From: Pyrus communis
Taxonomy: Eukaryota; Streptophyta; Magnoliopsida; Rosales; Rosaceae
Length of the DNA stretch: 64,000 nt
Reading direction: 5' to 3'
Assembly: GCF_963583255.1 (NCBI RefSeq)
Contig: NC_084803.1
Span: forward strand, 6,686,238 to 6,750,237
The notes under the pieces: generated by a model
Told to the model about the DNA's origin: nothing
The model's input: only the letters and a program-made list of their open reading frames with translations
The model's database searches: none
Made by a program: the position numbers and the translations under genes
Shown here: positions 50,553 to 61,942 of the stretch, piece by piece
How the letters are laid out: each line of letters opens with the position of its first letter
How positions within the stretch are numbered: the first letter of the stretch is position 1

Positions 50553-50906
50553 TGGTATCAGAGTCTAACCTTGGCCGTGCTGTGCCGATGAGGACGTCGG
50601 GCCCCTAAGGAGGGTGGATTGTAAGATCCCACATCACCCAGGTGAGCGATCCTTATATGTATATTCTCATCCCTACCTAGCACGAGGTATTTTGGGAGCT
50701 CACTGGCTTCGGGTTCCATGGGAACTCCGAAGTTAAGCGAGTAGTGTGCGAGAGCACTCCCATGATGGGTGACCCACTGGGAAGTTCTCATGTGAGTTCA
50801 CAGAAACAAAACCGTGAGGGCGTGGTCGGGGCCCAAAACGGACAATATCGTGCTACGGTGGTGGAGCGGGCCCGGAATGTGGTGGACCTCGGGCCAGGAT
50901 GTGACA
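50553..50906 (+). mobile_element. Cassandra TRIM lacking its 5' LTR
   Basis: The primer-binding site TGGTATCAGAGTC (50553-50565), a short internal region with a purine tract (50605-50617) and a complete 3' LTR (50620-50906, 287 bp, ending GGATGTGACA) are present. The 5' LTR is replaced by other DNA. Both 5S promoter boxes are intact here: GAAGTTAAGC at 50729-50738 and GATGGGTGACC at 50764-50774. Confidence 0.85.
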
Positions 50907-51879
50907 GAATATGTATACTTATCACGTAACTTAATCTACGCAACACCAAGACCTTACTAACATTGATTCTCCCTTCTCCTCCTCCTCATTCTTTATTATT
51001 TTCATGCTTTTTTTTTCAATTTAGTTGGTACGAAAAATTTAATTAATATGGAAGAATATAAGTTACACCTAATTAATTAGGACATAAAGAATAAACAATC
51101 CTATAACATATTTCATATGAATTAATCATATTAAGAAACAAGAGTGGTTACGTATGGAAACAATCTGAAAAGAGCTGCAAGCAGTGTCTCGTAAATTGTT
51201 TGTACCTTTTTGATCGGTGTCTTTGTCCTTGGACTCATCCTCTCGCCCTTGTCTGATGCCTTTAAGAAGCAAAAGCAACGTTTTATTCTTAAGTTGAGGA
51301 GAAGAAATTTGAAGAAGAAAAGAGACTTGATAAAGTTGGGTAAGCGGCAAAAGCAAATTCCAAACGGCAGCAACCCTAAGTTCTATACTTGGTTGGGCAA
51401 CTCTCAGACATATATGGAAATATCCAGGCTTGCTGAGAGAAAGACCGCTCTGACTACGTACAATTGTGACTGTTGCTGTACTTTGCTTCCTCGTATTTGT
51501 GCTCTATTCCCTTTATTCATTTCATTAATCCCTGTGGAGCCACTCCCTAATCCCAATCCCCATCCAATTAATTGGACAGAAGCTCGTGTTATTGTGAAGA
51601 CTCATAGTTTTAGTAGTATGTTTGTTTTTCCTCATTATTTTGTATATTGGTTTTGTGAATACCGAAACCGAGATTCGAAAATATCACATGAAAAGATGTA
51701 CTTAAAGGGTATCTGATGCATAATATAAAAAAAACAACAGCTTCTTACATGAATATATGTTCCATACATTTGCCACACAAAACCACTATTGCGAACTCTT
51801 TAAGATAAATCTTTTCCGATCCTATATTCTCTTTTTTTTTTTTTTTTTTTTTTTCATTTCCTCAATGATTGACGACTAC
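50907..51879. other. Intergenic; long frame of unknown status; FLA copy 2 3' flank
   Basis: A 168-codon plus-strand frame (51210-51716) shows a Lys/Arg-rich first half and no domain I recognise. The opposite strand is also open over part of it, so I do not call a gene. A T run lies at 51832-51854. Confidence 0.35.
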
Positions 51880-52668
51880 TTAAGCAAACAAAAGGGAAGC
51901 CAAGCTCATGATCACCACTCCGGCGCCAATAGCCATCTCACGGCGTGAACCAGTGGTAGAGCTTGATGATCCGGCTGGTGCATCAGCAGATGGTGAGGAT
52001 GCAGATGAAGCATCACCAGAAACAGGTGGGGATGAAACCTCGGAGGAAGGACTGGGAGCATCAGAGGATGATTTCTTTGATGGAGAAGGAGCTGGTGAGG
52101 CAGAGGACTTTGGTGAGCTGGCAGGGCTCGAGGCAGCAGAAATGTCAGGAATTTCAATCACATTTGAGATTTGAAGAACTGAAATGTTGAAGGGCTGAGA
52201 GACAACGGATTTCACGAGCTTGGCGTTGAGCTTGCTACCCTTGACAGCTGACCCGAAAGCAAGCCCTCCCTCGTCGATCTTTCCGAGGTTGATGAACCCT
52301 TGCTGGTCCTTGGCCTGGCCAGTGGACTGGAGCATTGTGGTTAGGGTTGACACCTTGCTGGAAGTAACTAAATTGGTCAGTTTCTTCTGGTCATAGTAAT
52401 CCAAAACCACGTGTGCGCTCAGGATCTTCTTGATCACATCTTGGGATTTTCCAGAGATGCTTGAGATGCCTCCATTGTCCACTGCCAACACTGTGATGGT
52501 GCTGCGCTTGTTGATCTCGTCTCCGAGCTTGGTCTCCTTGAGATAGTTGGTGAAGCTGCTGAAATCCGACTGCTTCTCGAGAAGCTTGACGATGTCAAAG
52601 GCCGAAGCCGAAGAGAAGACAAGGAAGAAGGCAAGGCAGAGGATGACGGAGTCCTTTGTGTTCTCCAT
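51880..52668 (-). CDS. Fasciclin-like arabinogalactan protein (FLA), copy 2
   Basis: A single exon of 262 residues with signal peptide (MENTKDSVILCLAFFLVFSSASA), one FAS1 domain closely similar to copy 1 and an SP/AP-rich tail. The shared FAS1 segments include LLEKQSDFSSF/ILEKQSDFSNF, INKRSTITVLAVDNGG and LVKSVVSQPFNISVLQ. A C-terminal hydrophobic GPI-type end completes it. Layout and gene orientation equal copy 1, 5.7 kb away, so the two are a tandem duplicate pair. Copy 2 lacks the highly charged Asp/Lys insert of copy 1 and has a shorter Ser-rich tail. A TATATAAA box lies at 52766-52773 (minus), about 100 bp upstream. Role: cell-surface proteoglycan in wall assembly (family knowledge). Confidence 0.94.
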   Translation of the reverse strand: MENTKDSVILCLAFFLVFSSASAFDIVKLLEKQSDFSSFTNYLKETKLGDEINKRSTITVLAVDNGGISSISGKSQDVIKKILSAHVVLDYYDQKKLTNLVTSSKVSTLTTMLQSTGQAKDQQGFINLGKIDEGGLAFGSAVKGSKLNAKLVKSVVSQPFNISVLQISNVIEIPDISAASSPASSPKSSASPAPSPSKKSSSDAPSPSSEVSSPPVSGDASSASSPSADAPAGSSSSTTGSRREMAIGAGVVIMSLASLLFA

Positions 52669-53467
52669 CTTTATTGTTTATCTTGCTTTGCCTTATTTCT
52701 TGCTTTGGAAGCAATGTTTTATTTTTATTTTCAAGCCCTGGTTTGTGAAGTGGGGATTTGGGAGCTTTATATACAGAGATTCATTGGATAATTAGACGGA
52801 AAATTTGGATGGTGGAGCCTAAAGGGTGGGAGTGAATTTCTCTTTGCCATACAAAAAAAAAGCCGAAGTTTTGACTGGTTAATTAGACATATTCAACAAA
52901 ATATTATCTAAAAATAGAAAAGATAGAAGAAAAGATACCAAACAATCACGTAGAAATCACGCGCATAACATGACATTCGTTTACTCTTAAAATGCATTAA
53001 TGATAGAAGAAAAATGTATACACGGAGTCACGGGCGAATCACGTGCAGATTGACCTTCGCCTAAGTTAAGAAAGAAGCAATCAACTTTTTATAAGTTACA
53101 CTTGTATTTGTTTTCAGAAACATTCAGTTGATTTGAAAGGATCGTAAATGTGGCACATGTAGCGTTAACTTAGAATACATTAAAAAATAAACATTATTTA
53201 AGAGAGAGTTTTGAGTTGTTGGGGTTTTGAGAGTTGAAGCCTAAATCAAACAGTTGTTTTGTTACAATATAAACAGAAGGGGGTTTTAGAAAAGAAAAAA
53301 AACAGAGAGGAGGGTTGGAGAAAGACAGTTAAAACCCCAAAAACTGATCCTCCAAACTTAGTATCTCATAGTTGTCTTCTCCAAATATAATCCCTTTGCA
53401 TAAAAAAACCCTTCAGAAGGCTCTTTACCTCCATCAAACAGCCTTCACAATTTTCAAATCGAAAACC
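52669..53467. promoter_or_regulatory. Divergent promoter region between FLA copy 2 and the AGP-like gene
   Basis: This 799-bp spacer lies between two start codons pointing apart. TATA boxes at 52766-52773 (minus, FLA) and 53268-53273 (plus, TATAAA, 200 bp before the AGP-like ATG) support two separate promoters. Confidence 0.6.
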
Positions 53468-54004
53468 ATGACAACTCACAAAGCCTCCCCCCTGCCCGTC
53501 CCCGTCCCCGTCCCCGTCTTTGGTCTACTCCTCGTTTTCATCAGTTCGGCTGTCGCAGACGCCTTGGACGTCCCCGCAGATCTCCAATCCAATATCATTA
53601 ATCAAATTAATGGACAAGCAGGGACAAAGGCAAATGCACCAAAGAGTGGTGATCCTAGTGCATTAGCCAATTCCTTCAACTCTGCTCCGGCCCCTGGTGG
53701 TAAAGACAAGTTGGACAAAATGATTAAGCAATTAAATGGACCAGCGCCAGCAGCAGATGCAGCGAAGAATGGAGATGCTTCAGCAATAACCAACATGTTC
53801 AAGTCTGCTCCAGGGCCTGGTGGTGCTGCCGCTGGGGCTGGTGATGCCTTGACGAAAATATTCAAGCGTGGTCCGCCCCCTGAAGCTGCTGGGCATCAGT
53901 CAGCACTACCACCTCCTGAGGATTCTACTTCGACTCGGCTGGCTTCGAGCTTCCTATGCATTGGGATGGTAATGGGGTCCCTCTCATTCTTCGTGGCTTT
54001 TTAA
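53468..54004 (+). CDS. Small secreted, probably GPI-anchored AGP-like protein with an internal duplication
   Basis: 178 residues from the first ATG (53468). An N-terminal signal peptide carries a VPVPVPVP run coded by (GTCCCC)n DNA and ends near Ala29-Asp. The mature part has two matching modules, SGDPSALANSFNSAPAPGG and NGDASAITNMFKSAPGPGG, each preceded by Ala/Lys-rich sequence. Then comes a Pro-rich linker and a C-terminal hydrophobic tail (LGIGM-like to SLSFFVAF) fitting a GPI signal. Short AP/GP blocks suggest arabinogalactan modification. I do not know a named family for it and claim no function. It sits divergently next to a FLA gene, another cell-surface proteoglycan, but that pairing may be chance. 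Confidence 0.75.
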   Translation: MTTHKASPLPVPVPVPVFGLLLVFISSAVADALDVPADLQSNIINQINGQAGTKANAPKSGDPSALANSFNSAPAPGGKDKLDKMIKQLNGPAPAADAAKNGDASAITNMFKSAPGPGGAAAGAGDALTKIFKRGPPPEAAGHQSALPPPEDSTSTRLASSFLCIGMVMGSLSFFVAF

Positions 54005-54569
54005 AGAAAGAAATTAGTATTATAGCATATAGAGAGAAACGGAGAAGAGGGAAGTACGTGGATGATTATCAATCGTTATTCGTTAACGGAAGCAGAAGAT
54101 CTTACAACGTTGTTGGTCATCTTCATTCCCGAAAACCGAAAGACGGAGACATTGCTGTGCAATGATTTGTAGAAAATTTTATTACTTGCAAAACAATAAG
54201 ACTTTATTTATCTTTTATTAATTTTGGGTGAAATGATAAAAGGATCTAAAGCTCTTTTCAATAATGCACAATGGAGCATAAAATCACAGAAGATTAGAAA
54301 TTTGAAATCGAAATATTATGCTGTCAAAGAAGTTCTACTCGATTAAATTCAAGCATTAACAAAAATAATATGTTATCATCAGTAACCTACATTCGCTTGT
54401 ATGCAACGTCTAATCTTTCGAGCCTTTTCAAAATATATCCAGATCGTTGGCCTCACCAGGTGCAACTATACGATCAAATGTAAAACACCAAATGAACTTG
54501 GTTACCCCCCAAAAAGACAGTTACCCCTACTAACAAAAAACTCCTCTGGCATGCCATGTATTACATTGT

Positions 54570-57500
54570 TCATTTGATCTTCTCAATTATATCGGCAATG
54601 ACGTCCTCCATGTTCAGCTCCTCCATTTCTGAAAATGGTCGTTCCATGTCCTGCAAAACAAAACCCATAAATGAAAACTTCGGAAAAAGTGATTACTTTT
54701 CAATAAGCTGATAACATGTTAAAACTGATCATCTTATCTCTGCACCAAAACAAACCCGTTTAATGAAGGTCACCCTCTCTTCATCAGAATAAGTGATTCA
54801 AATTATCATCGAAAAATCTTACAGAATATGATCTTTCCTTTTTGTGAAAAGGTAACCATCCTGTTAAGATTCATCATCAATATGGATTTAAACTAATTCC
54901 CTTAGCAATTATCATCAATCATTTTTATCCTCTTTTTTTTTCAAACTGAAACTTACCTTTCTTGAAAAACAGTGAGCTATTTTGCTCTCCGATCAAATGT
55001 CTTTCAGAATGGAAAAGACTTATTGACAAAACATTATTGCAATTTAAATCTTGTAAGAGTAGAGTAACGTTGGTGTAAGAATTACCAGAAGACTGATGAA
55101 AGTCTCGCCGCCTTCCTCCCGTATCTCAAAGCATCCTTTTCTTGGCTATTCACAATAAAAGAAGGAAATAGTTACTTTCAATATCCGGTAGGAGGACTGC
55201 AAGTCTACAAAAAATCAAATATGGATAACTATCTGTTTGGACCCAAAATTAAATCATCAGCTTGTGCAATCAAAGCCGTTGAGTGAGCATAGTTCCCAAC
55301 TGTCGGATAAAAAAATAAAGATAATTTTGTTATTGTTAAAGGATAATATTATGATTTTTATCATAATAATTATCTTTTAATATGAATTATCTTGGTATAT
55401 TCTTAAGCAGGATAAATAGCATGTGAATTATATCCCTAAGCAAGCGGAACAGTTCAAATTGAGTTGGGATGTCTGGTGTGTAGATGTGTGGATTGGAGGA
55501 TTTGGATCCTCACCGGATCCTTGGGGATCCTAAGGATCAAGGAACACGGACTATTGATAAAAAATCGTGCGGTCCCAATTTTTTCCTTTTTTATATTTTT
55601 CATGCAAAATGAGATTTCTTTACCTTTAAAAATATAAAAAACATTTCATTGGAATCGCACGATTTTTTATCAACGGTTCATGTGCGTAGATCCCTAGGAT
55701 CCCAAGGAGGGGATCCGATCCAAATCCTGGGTAGGATATGCTGCAAACTGATAATCAAGAATGGGGATCAGGATGCATGCATTGATGGGTTTAAAGGTGA
55801 TGGGATAAGAAGCCTAGGTACGCTAGGCCTTGGTCATGATGTGATAATTCCACAAAAGGTGATGAGATAAGAAGCTTAGTTAGGATAGGCTTTTGGTCAT
55901 GATGGGATAAGCTTGGTAAGCTTTTATTTCGTTTGAAAAGTCAATTATCTGAAAAATAGGCTTTAGCCTATTCAGTTTTTCATTCTACGAGTTTGAGTTT
56001 GAGTTGGCTTCTACGAAATTATTAGCCTTGCTAAGAAAAAGTATGGATGCTATAAATACAGTCACAAGCAACGTTTAAGGCCCCCTCAAATCAATACACA
56101 AATTGTCATGCACAAAGTTTCTTAATAACTTTTGAGATTTTACCCTCTTTCCCTTTCTTCCGGCCAATACATTTTCAATTTAGATATACAACAATGTGAA
56201 GGCAACCGGCAATATCTTCAATTTGGATAAACATCACTGAAGCCGAAGAATCAGTCGACCAAGGAGCATCTTCAGTTTGGAAAAACACTGCTTCGAGACT
56301 GACCGGTTATTTATCCAAGTCTCGGTCGACTAAGATTTTCGAGTTCTTGTTGGTAGAGGTCATCTCATCAACCTTCTCGGCTTAGCCGACCGAAGAGCAT
56401 CTTCAATTTGGATAAACAGCACTGCTTCGAGACTGACTGGTTATTTATCCAAGTCTCAATTAACAAGGATTTTCAAGTCCTTGTTGATAGAGGTCATCTC
56501 ATCAGCCTTCTTGATGAAGTGAAGTGTTACAAGTTACTAGGTTTGGCATGTTGAACGCCAAGTTGTTTTATGATTGGATATTCACAAGTACACTTTAGAG
56601 TTGGGCATTCCGACAACCAAACCACATTTACCATCAAGACATACATTTGTTTCAAGTATATGTGCCCATATTGTCTGGTGTCAATTGGGCGTGCTTATAC
56701 TCTCATGAATATAATCACTGTGATCGAACCCGGTGCCAACGAATTGTGAATTTCGTAGAACTAGCAGCCTTATCTTCAGGCTCTAGAACCCAAAGGCCGA
56801 GACATGTTCCTTCCTCGGCCGCAGTTGCAAGATCAAGAAGTCAACAGTGCGCCCAACGCTATATCAATATATTTTACTACGCGGCCGAACTCGGCCGACG
56901 AGTTGGCACGCTCCGCACACAACCGAATGATGTAGTTAGCTTATTAATTACTCGGCTTGTGCGCCACGTTGGCTTGGTAGTTTTTAGGGTCAACACTGTC
57001 AAACAATGTTTATCCCCTGATACTTTATGGTTTCGATGATCACTTGTAAACGTACTCATTTCAAATACATAAAACTAATGTTTTGGGTTTTTCTACTAAT
57101 TCGGCGTTACTATCATATTTCCATCCAAATAAGCTCGAATCCATGGAAAACATTAATATCCTTCAATAAGTATACCTTATCAGGGTTTAGTAGAACTTTG
57201 ATGCCAGGAACACCTTTCTCCAAACTATCTTTCACCTCATCAGCTCTTGTCTTGAATGACTTGCATTGCCTGCTAGAGAAATGAAACAAATCAGTTAATA
57301 AGGATGCTATGATGAAACTGCAGGTACGTAGCAAAAGCCAAACTACCAAACAAAGAAAAAAACACCAATATGGCAGCCTAGTACACAGAGATCTTGGTAA
57401 TGTTGGGGGAATGGGGAACCCAAGCGTACACAATAAAAACCAAGGACTAACCGCTTAAATGGGCCACTTCATAACCAACAAATAGTTTTCATTTTCCAAA

Positions 57501-58440
57501 TGGGAGCAAAGGTTCCATAAACTTTTATCCAGCAATGAAACTACTCCAACAATATAAAATGGAACGGCTGGATTGTGATACATATACCAAAAGCCTCTCT
57601 CAAAACTACAATCACTTATTCCAGAAACTGATGGAATCAAAAGCCTCTCTCAAAAGAATGTACTATAGTTTGATTCAATCACAAAGAATCCACTACACTC
57701 CTGCAACACCAGTTCATGCTTTCTAGATACTAAGTTAAACCACTCGCCCCTCGAATAGCTATTATAACAGAAAGTCAAAATGCTCAAAGGCTCAAAGCCA
57801 ATATCATAATCTGAACTAAATAAATAAATAAAATAAAATAAAATAAACAAGAAGCACAATTATGCGAAACAATATTTTCTTGCATATCCCAAAAATTTCT
57901 CGGCAGCCAAACAGGATCAAAGAAAGATAGAGGGATAAAATTGGCTCACCAGTGCTCAATCACAATGGTCCTCTTGTCCCACTCGTTGCCAGTATGCTTC
58001 CTAGCTTCTCCATCGTCCTCCAGTTTCTCTTTCCCTTTCGCGTTCTTGTCCTCTAGTTTCTCTTTCCCTTTCTCGTTCTTGTCCTCCAGTTTCTCTTTCC
58101 CTTTCTCGTTCTTGTTCTCCGCTTCGGCCTCTACCTCGCTCTCGACGGAGTTCTCCTTCTCTTCCTTCACAGCCTCCCCTTCCGCTTCTTCCGCCGCCGG
58201 CTTCACTTTCTTGGCCGGCTCCTTCTTCTTCTGAGCTCCCTTGGCCTTCTTCCTCGCCGGCGCCACTGGCCGGGGCTCAGCCGAGCTCCCACTGGCAGCT
58301 GTCTGAGTCAAACTCCGGGTCACTCGCTGAGCGGATCCCCCCCGAGCGGTGTCCCTAGCCACCAGCGCCTCCAACTGGGCGCCGACCCTTGCCACCTGCT
58401 CTTTCTCTTGCGCAGTCAGCTTGCGTTTCCTCGGGGCCAT
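54570..58440 (-). CDS. Selenoprotein H-like protein, Cys form (Rdx family)
   Basis: Four exons (57950-58440, 57176-57272, 55086-55145, 54570-54650) encode 242 residues. The N-terminal ~150 residues are basic and disordered (MAPRKRKL start, KKK blocks, a nuclear-targeting look), with three copies of a KGKEKLED repeat. The C-terminal domain has the thioredoxin-like Rdx layout: TIVIEH followed by C164-R-Q-C167, then VPGIKVLLNPDKPRKGCFEI and an ending of RPFSEMEEL...IIEKIK. Animal selenoprotein H has Sec in place of the second Cys; plants use CxxC. Human SELENOH is nucleolar and redox-active. The plant role is little known. The CxxC spans the exon 1/2 junction. Intron 2 (57175-55146) is about 2 kb and filled with repeats. 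Confidence 0.9.
55498..55727. mobile_element. Palindromic MITE in intron 2 of the selenoprotein-H-like gene
   Basis: The arms start GGATTTGGATCC and end with the complement GGATCCAAATCC. They share TTGATAAAAAATCGTGCG near the centre in opposite orientation, giving a ~230-bp hairpin with an AT-rich loop. GGATCC-rich termini are shared in style with the element at 34628-34823. Confidence 0.75.
55728..57120. repeat. LTR-like DNA with internal direct repeats, in the same intron
   Basis: This DNA includes a TATA box (CTATAAATACAG, ~56050) and a CAATAC-like LTR leader. Two ~130-bp direct repeats contain CACTGCTTCGAGACTGAC and TTATTTATCCAAGTCTC (starting near 56280 and 56410). A CGAACCCGGTGCCAACG stretch at 56725-56741 resembles an LTR/primer-site junction. 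No partner LTR or coding frame is present, so it may be a solo or truncated LTR. Limits are approximate. Confidence 0.5.
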
Positions 58441-58560
58441 TCCAACAAAATCCAGAAACCTTAGCACTCTAACGTAGCTCCGATCGAGAGAGAGAGAGAG
58501 GGAGAGAGAGAGAGGGAGAGAGATGAAACGCTGCGTCTTAGCTTCTCGCACGAGCAACGA
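58441..58560 (-). promoter_or_regulatory. GA-rich 5' leader of the selenoprotein-H-like gene
   Basis: On the plus strand (GA)n runs occupy 58488-58522; on the transcript they read as a CT-rich leader. Such leaders are common in plant 5' UTRs. The promoter should lie just to the right. Confidence 0.5.
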
Positions 58561-58836
58561 AACGCGAAAACTGACTGAGTGAATCGCTCTGGCTCAGGCT
58601 GGTGCCGTTTTGTACTTCTTGGTTCGGAGATAATATTTCAGTTTCCCGCGCTTTTGCTGATCGTGGATTTTAACAGACGATGGGGAAGTGTTTATGGGGT
58701 GATGCATGAGTATGGGCCGTCGATTGAAGAGCGAGTACGGAGTCGCACTGGGTTGTGACTTTGTGATGGGAATTGACAAGGCCTTTCCAGGTCAACCACG
58801 TGTACACAATTCCTCGCTCTCCCGGACACTTAAGTC
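58561..58836. other. Upstream flank of the selenoprotein-H-like gene
   Basis: Promoter-side DNA with no recognised gene or repeat. Confidence 0.35.
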
Positions 58837-59500
58837 ATTTCCAACCAATTCGGCCAAAAGGTTATATGATGGAAAATAATCTGAAATGACACTAAAATTA
58901 TTTTCAACTGATGGCTAGACCAAATGGTTTGTGGGCTCCATAGGGCCAAAAAATGAGAAAATGGCCAATTGGCTAGCCTAACCTAGCCAACCCAGGGCAG
59001 GGCACTTGCTGACATCACTTAGCTGTTATATTTGATTTTTTTTTTAACAAAATTTTAAAAAAAAATTAAAAATTTTTTTTCCTATAACTTCCTAAGCCAT
59101 TAAACAACATTAAACAATATTAAACAACAATAAATAACATTAAGTAACATTAAACAACATAACATCCGCGAAATGGCACTTGAAATCTGAGACTTAAAAT
59201 TATTGAGATTCCATCTCGAAAAATTATTGACAATCCATAACGTAAAATTATTGAGGTAATTTAATTTAAGTAACCATAGTAATTCAATTAAAATAATAAA
59301 TTATGTTTGACCCTATGGCCCTTTGGCCCCTTCGGTTGGAGATGATTTTTTGTCGTAGGGTTATGTTTAGCCTATGGCCCTCTGGTCCCTCGATTGAAGA
59401 TGGTAAGAAAAATGGTTTGATACTATTCATTAAAATATTAATTTCTTAGAGGGCTATAGGGCCAAAGACTCTCTTTGGCCCTTTTTTGATTGGAGATGGT
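58837..59500. mobile_element. Probable non-autonomous DNA element with inverted subterminal repeats
   Basis: The left part (ATTTCCAACCAATTCGGCC and CCATAGGGCC) and the right part (GGCCCTTTTTTGATTGGAGA and CTATAGGGCC) are inverted relatives. Several short copies of CCCTATGGCCC and GGTTGGAGATG lie between. No target duplication was settled. AT-rich TTAAACAACA repeats fill the middle. Confidence 0.45.
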
Positions 59501-61940
59501 CAGTGTGACTAGCATACGAGATGGTACACTACTTGTCACTATACAAATCGTGGGATATGTGTGTTAAAAATTTAATAACTTTAAAAATAAAATTTCCCAC
59601 CACTTACATAAAAGCATGTGGTGTACCACTCGTGTTCCCGTCACAATAAAAAAATTCTCAGTTAAGTAGGGTCACAATACGGACATGCTCGCGGCTCACC
59701 AAGAGATTGTTGTTTTTCTTAAAAAAAAATTATAATTAGCAAGAATATACATATTTTGATTTTTTATTTATAAATAATTCATTTTTATTATGTCGTTATT
59801 ATATTATTGTTGTGTTTGTTTAGTGCTATCTTTTGTGGACAATACATGATAAATATGTTGTCATTATTGAAAATGATATTTTTGTAAACCAAATGACAAA
59901 ATATGCTTATGTAGCTATTTTCCCTAAAACTTATTGCATTTTGGTTCTTTTTATCCGAGTCGTCGGTATGGCATTTTTTTTTTATAAGGTTTTGAGATTT
60001 TTTTGATATTCGTTTGCTTGCAAAGGGTGTAAGTAGGCGAGTATCAAGCATTACAACAGACAGAACGACTACAAACCAAAAAAAAAAAAGTCACCACTAT
60101 TAGCCTATTAGTCTGTCTTTTCGTGGACTATGGGTGGAGATAATCTAGGGAGGGAGAAAATGTGTGTCGAAGGCAGTCTCTGTTTTTAAGTGCAAAGGCT
60201 AATTGAATTATTGGAATTATGACTTCGAATCATAGCTTCGAAAATCAGGTGAAAAATGTACTTAAGGTGTCTGATGCATTCTGAAAAGAATAATGTTAAG
60301 GAAATCAACTCATTTGTGTCCTTAATAAGGAATAAACATATTAGTTAATATTTACGTGATAGTTCAATGATCAACAATTACATTATTTTGTTTATAAACT
60401 TTATTTTAGAATTTTGATCGTACTAACATTACCGTTTTGAAAAAACAAAAAGATTAAGAAAAAAATGTCATGGTCATTCACGAAAATGGGAAGGAAAAAA
60501 ATGTTACCTCTATTAGCCTATTAGTCTATCTTATTGTTCGGTCAAAGCGTGTTTTTCTCCTTTGAACAATCGATATTATCTACATTAAGAGAGAAGGTGT
60601 GGACTTAGCCTCACAATGGACTAGCAATAATGTGGTTCAAATTCGCCTTTGGAGAGAATCGAACCTATAATCTCTCATTTACAAATTTTCAAGTTCTCTA
60701 TCGGTCAAAATGTTGTGCGGAAGCGTCAAGTATGAAACTAATAAGCTAATTTGGCAAAATATGACAAGACAAATAATCTAAAATGACACAAGGATTTATA
60801 CTGGATCGGCGTAAGCCTGCGTCCAATTCAAAAACGGTGAGAAAATTCCACTAATATCAAAATGAAAATTACAAATAGAGTTCAACTTTTAGACCTCAAA
60901 TTTCACATACACCCAATAACTCTTGCTCATACAAAGAACAAACAGAGAAGATAAAAACTTATACGAATTCACTTCTTGCCCAAAAGCACAAATCGTAGCA
61001 CCGTTATCTTTAATTAAGTGATTACTAACGAAGAAGGGGAGCAGCAGCTCTTCTTCAAATAGGAGAGCCGAATGCTCTCTCCTCTGCTCTCTGCACCGAG
61101 AAAAAAATAGGCTACATTCTCTCTCCTTCTCTCCGTTTCTCTGCTTCCTCAATCAGAAGGTAACCTATTCCCCAAAACAAGGAAGAGGCATATCATGATG
61201 TCCCTAGCCTATACCTTTTCCCCAAAACAAGAAAGAGGCATCATCATTTGCTAACAAACATCATCATTGCTGCCTTTTACTATTAGCCACAAAAGCCATG
61301 CCAACTATACTAAACTACACCTCTCTCTGACTCTCACTCAGCCTTTCTCGGTCTCCCTCATGTAATTATCTCTTTCTTTCTCACCACAAATTATTGGTAG
61401 TTTTTCTTTAATGCACACTTATTTGTACATTCATTGTGAATAAGCCATATCGGCCACATCGTAGTTTCATTGTGGGCCACCTCTAATCATGGTAGGCTAC
61501 CATATATGGTTAACTAGAAATTAGGGCCAAGGATGGTTAACTAGGTATCAGGGCTTTTGAGAAAGCATGGCAAAAGGAGTTTGAAGGATTACCATCTTAA
61601 TACAGGCCAATGAGATTTTAAGTTAGAATAATTTTGTTGATATAGATAATATTTTGATTCCTATTGGTTCTTCATTGTGACCTATGTGAGATTTATATGC
61701 TTTAGAAATTTCAATTTTTACGTTTTTTTTTTTCTTCATTAGGTCCAGATTTGTATGCTTAATTTGGTGGTTAAGTTGAATTGAGTGGTGAATCTAAATG
61801 TCTCATTTTGATTTAATGGCTGTGACTATATGATCATCTGGTGGTGTTGATTAATATTATGATGGACGTACATGTTAAAAAAATTATGAATTTAACATGA
61901 TTCAGTTACAACGTTTTCTTACGTATATACCGACTTCATA
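59501..61940. other. Intergenic, no gene recognised
   Basis: AT-rich DNA with only short frames. A SINE-like fragment in minus orientation (B-box complement GAGAATCGAACCTATAA, ~60655) spans about 60595-60720. A 24-bp motif recurs near 61165 and 61217 (TTCCCCAAAACAAG). Confidence 0.4.
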
Positions 61941-61942
61941 TT

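Noticed and set aside
51210..51716. 168-codon plus-strand frame as a gene
   Set aside because: No domain, odd Lys/Arg and Cys runs, the other strand partly open, and no clear promoter; too weak.
51908..52190. Acidic and His-rich frames opposite FLA copy 2, and likewise at 46250-46690
   Set aside because: Shadows of the SP/AP-rich FLA tails read in other frames.
53372..53467. Upstream extension of the AGP-like gene
   Set aside because: The longer frame starts at TTG; the first ATG at 53468 gives a proper signal peptide.
56647..57039. 130-codon frame in the selenoprotein-H-like intron
   Set aside because: Lies in LTR-like repeat DNA, no recognisable retroelement domain.
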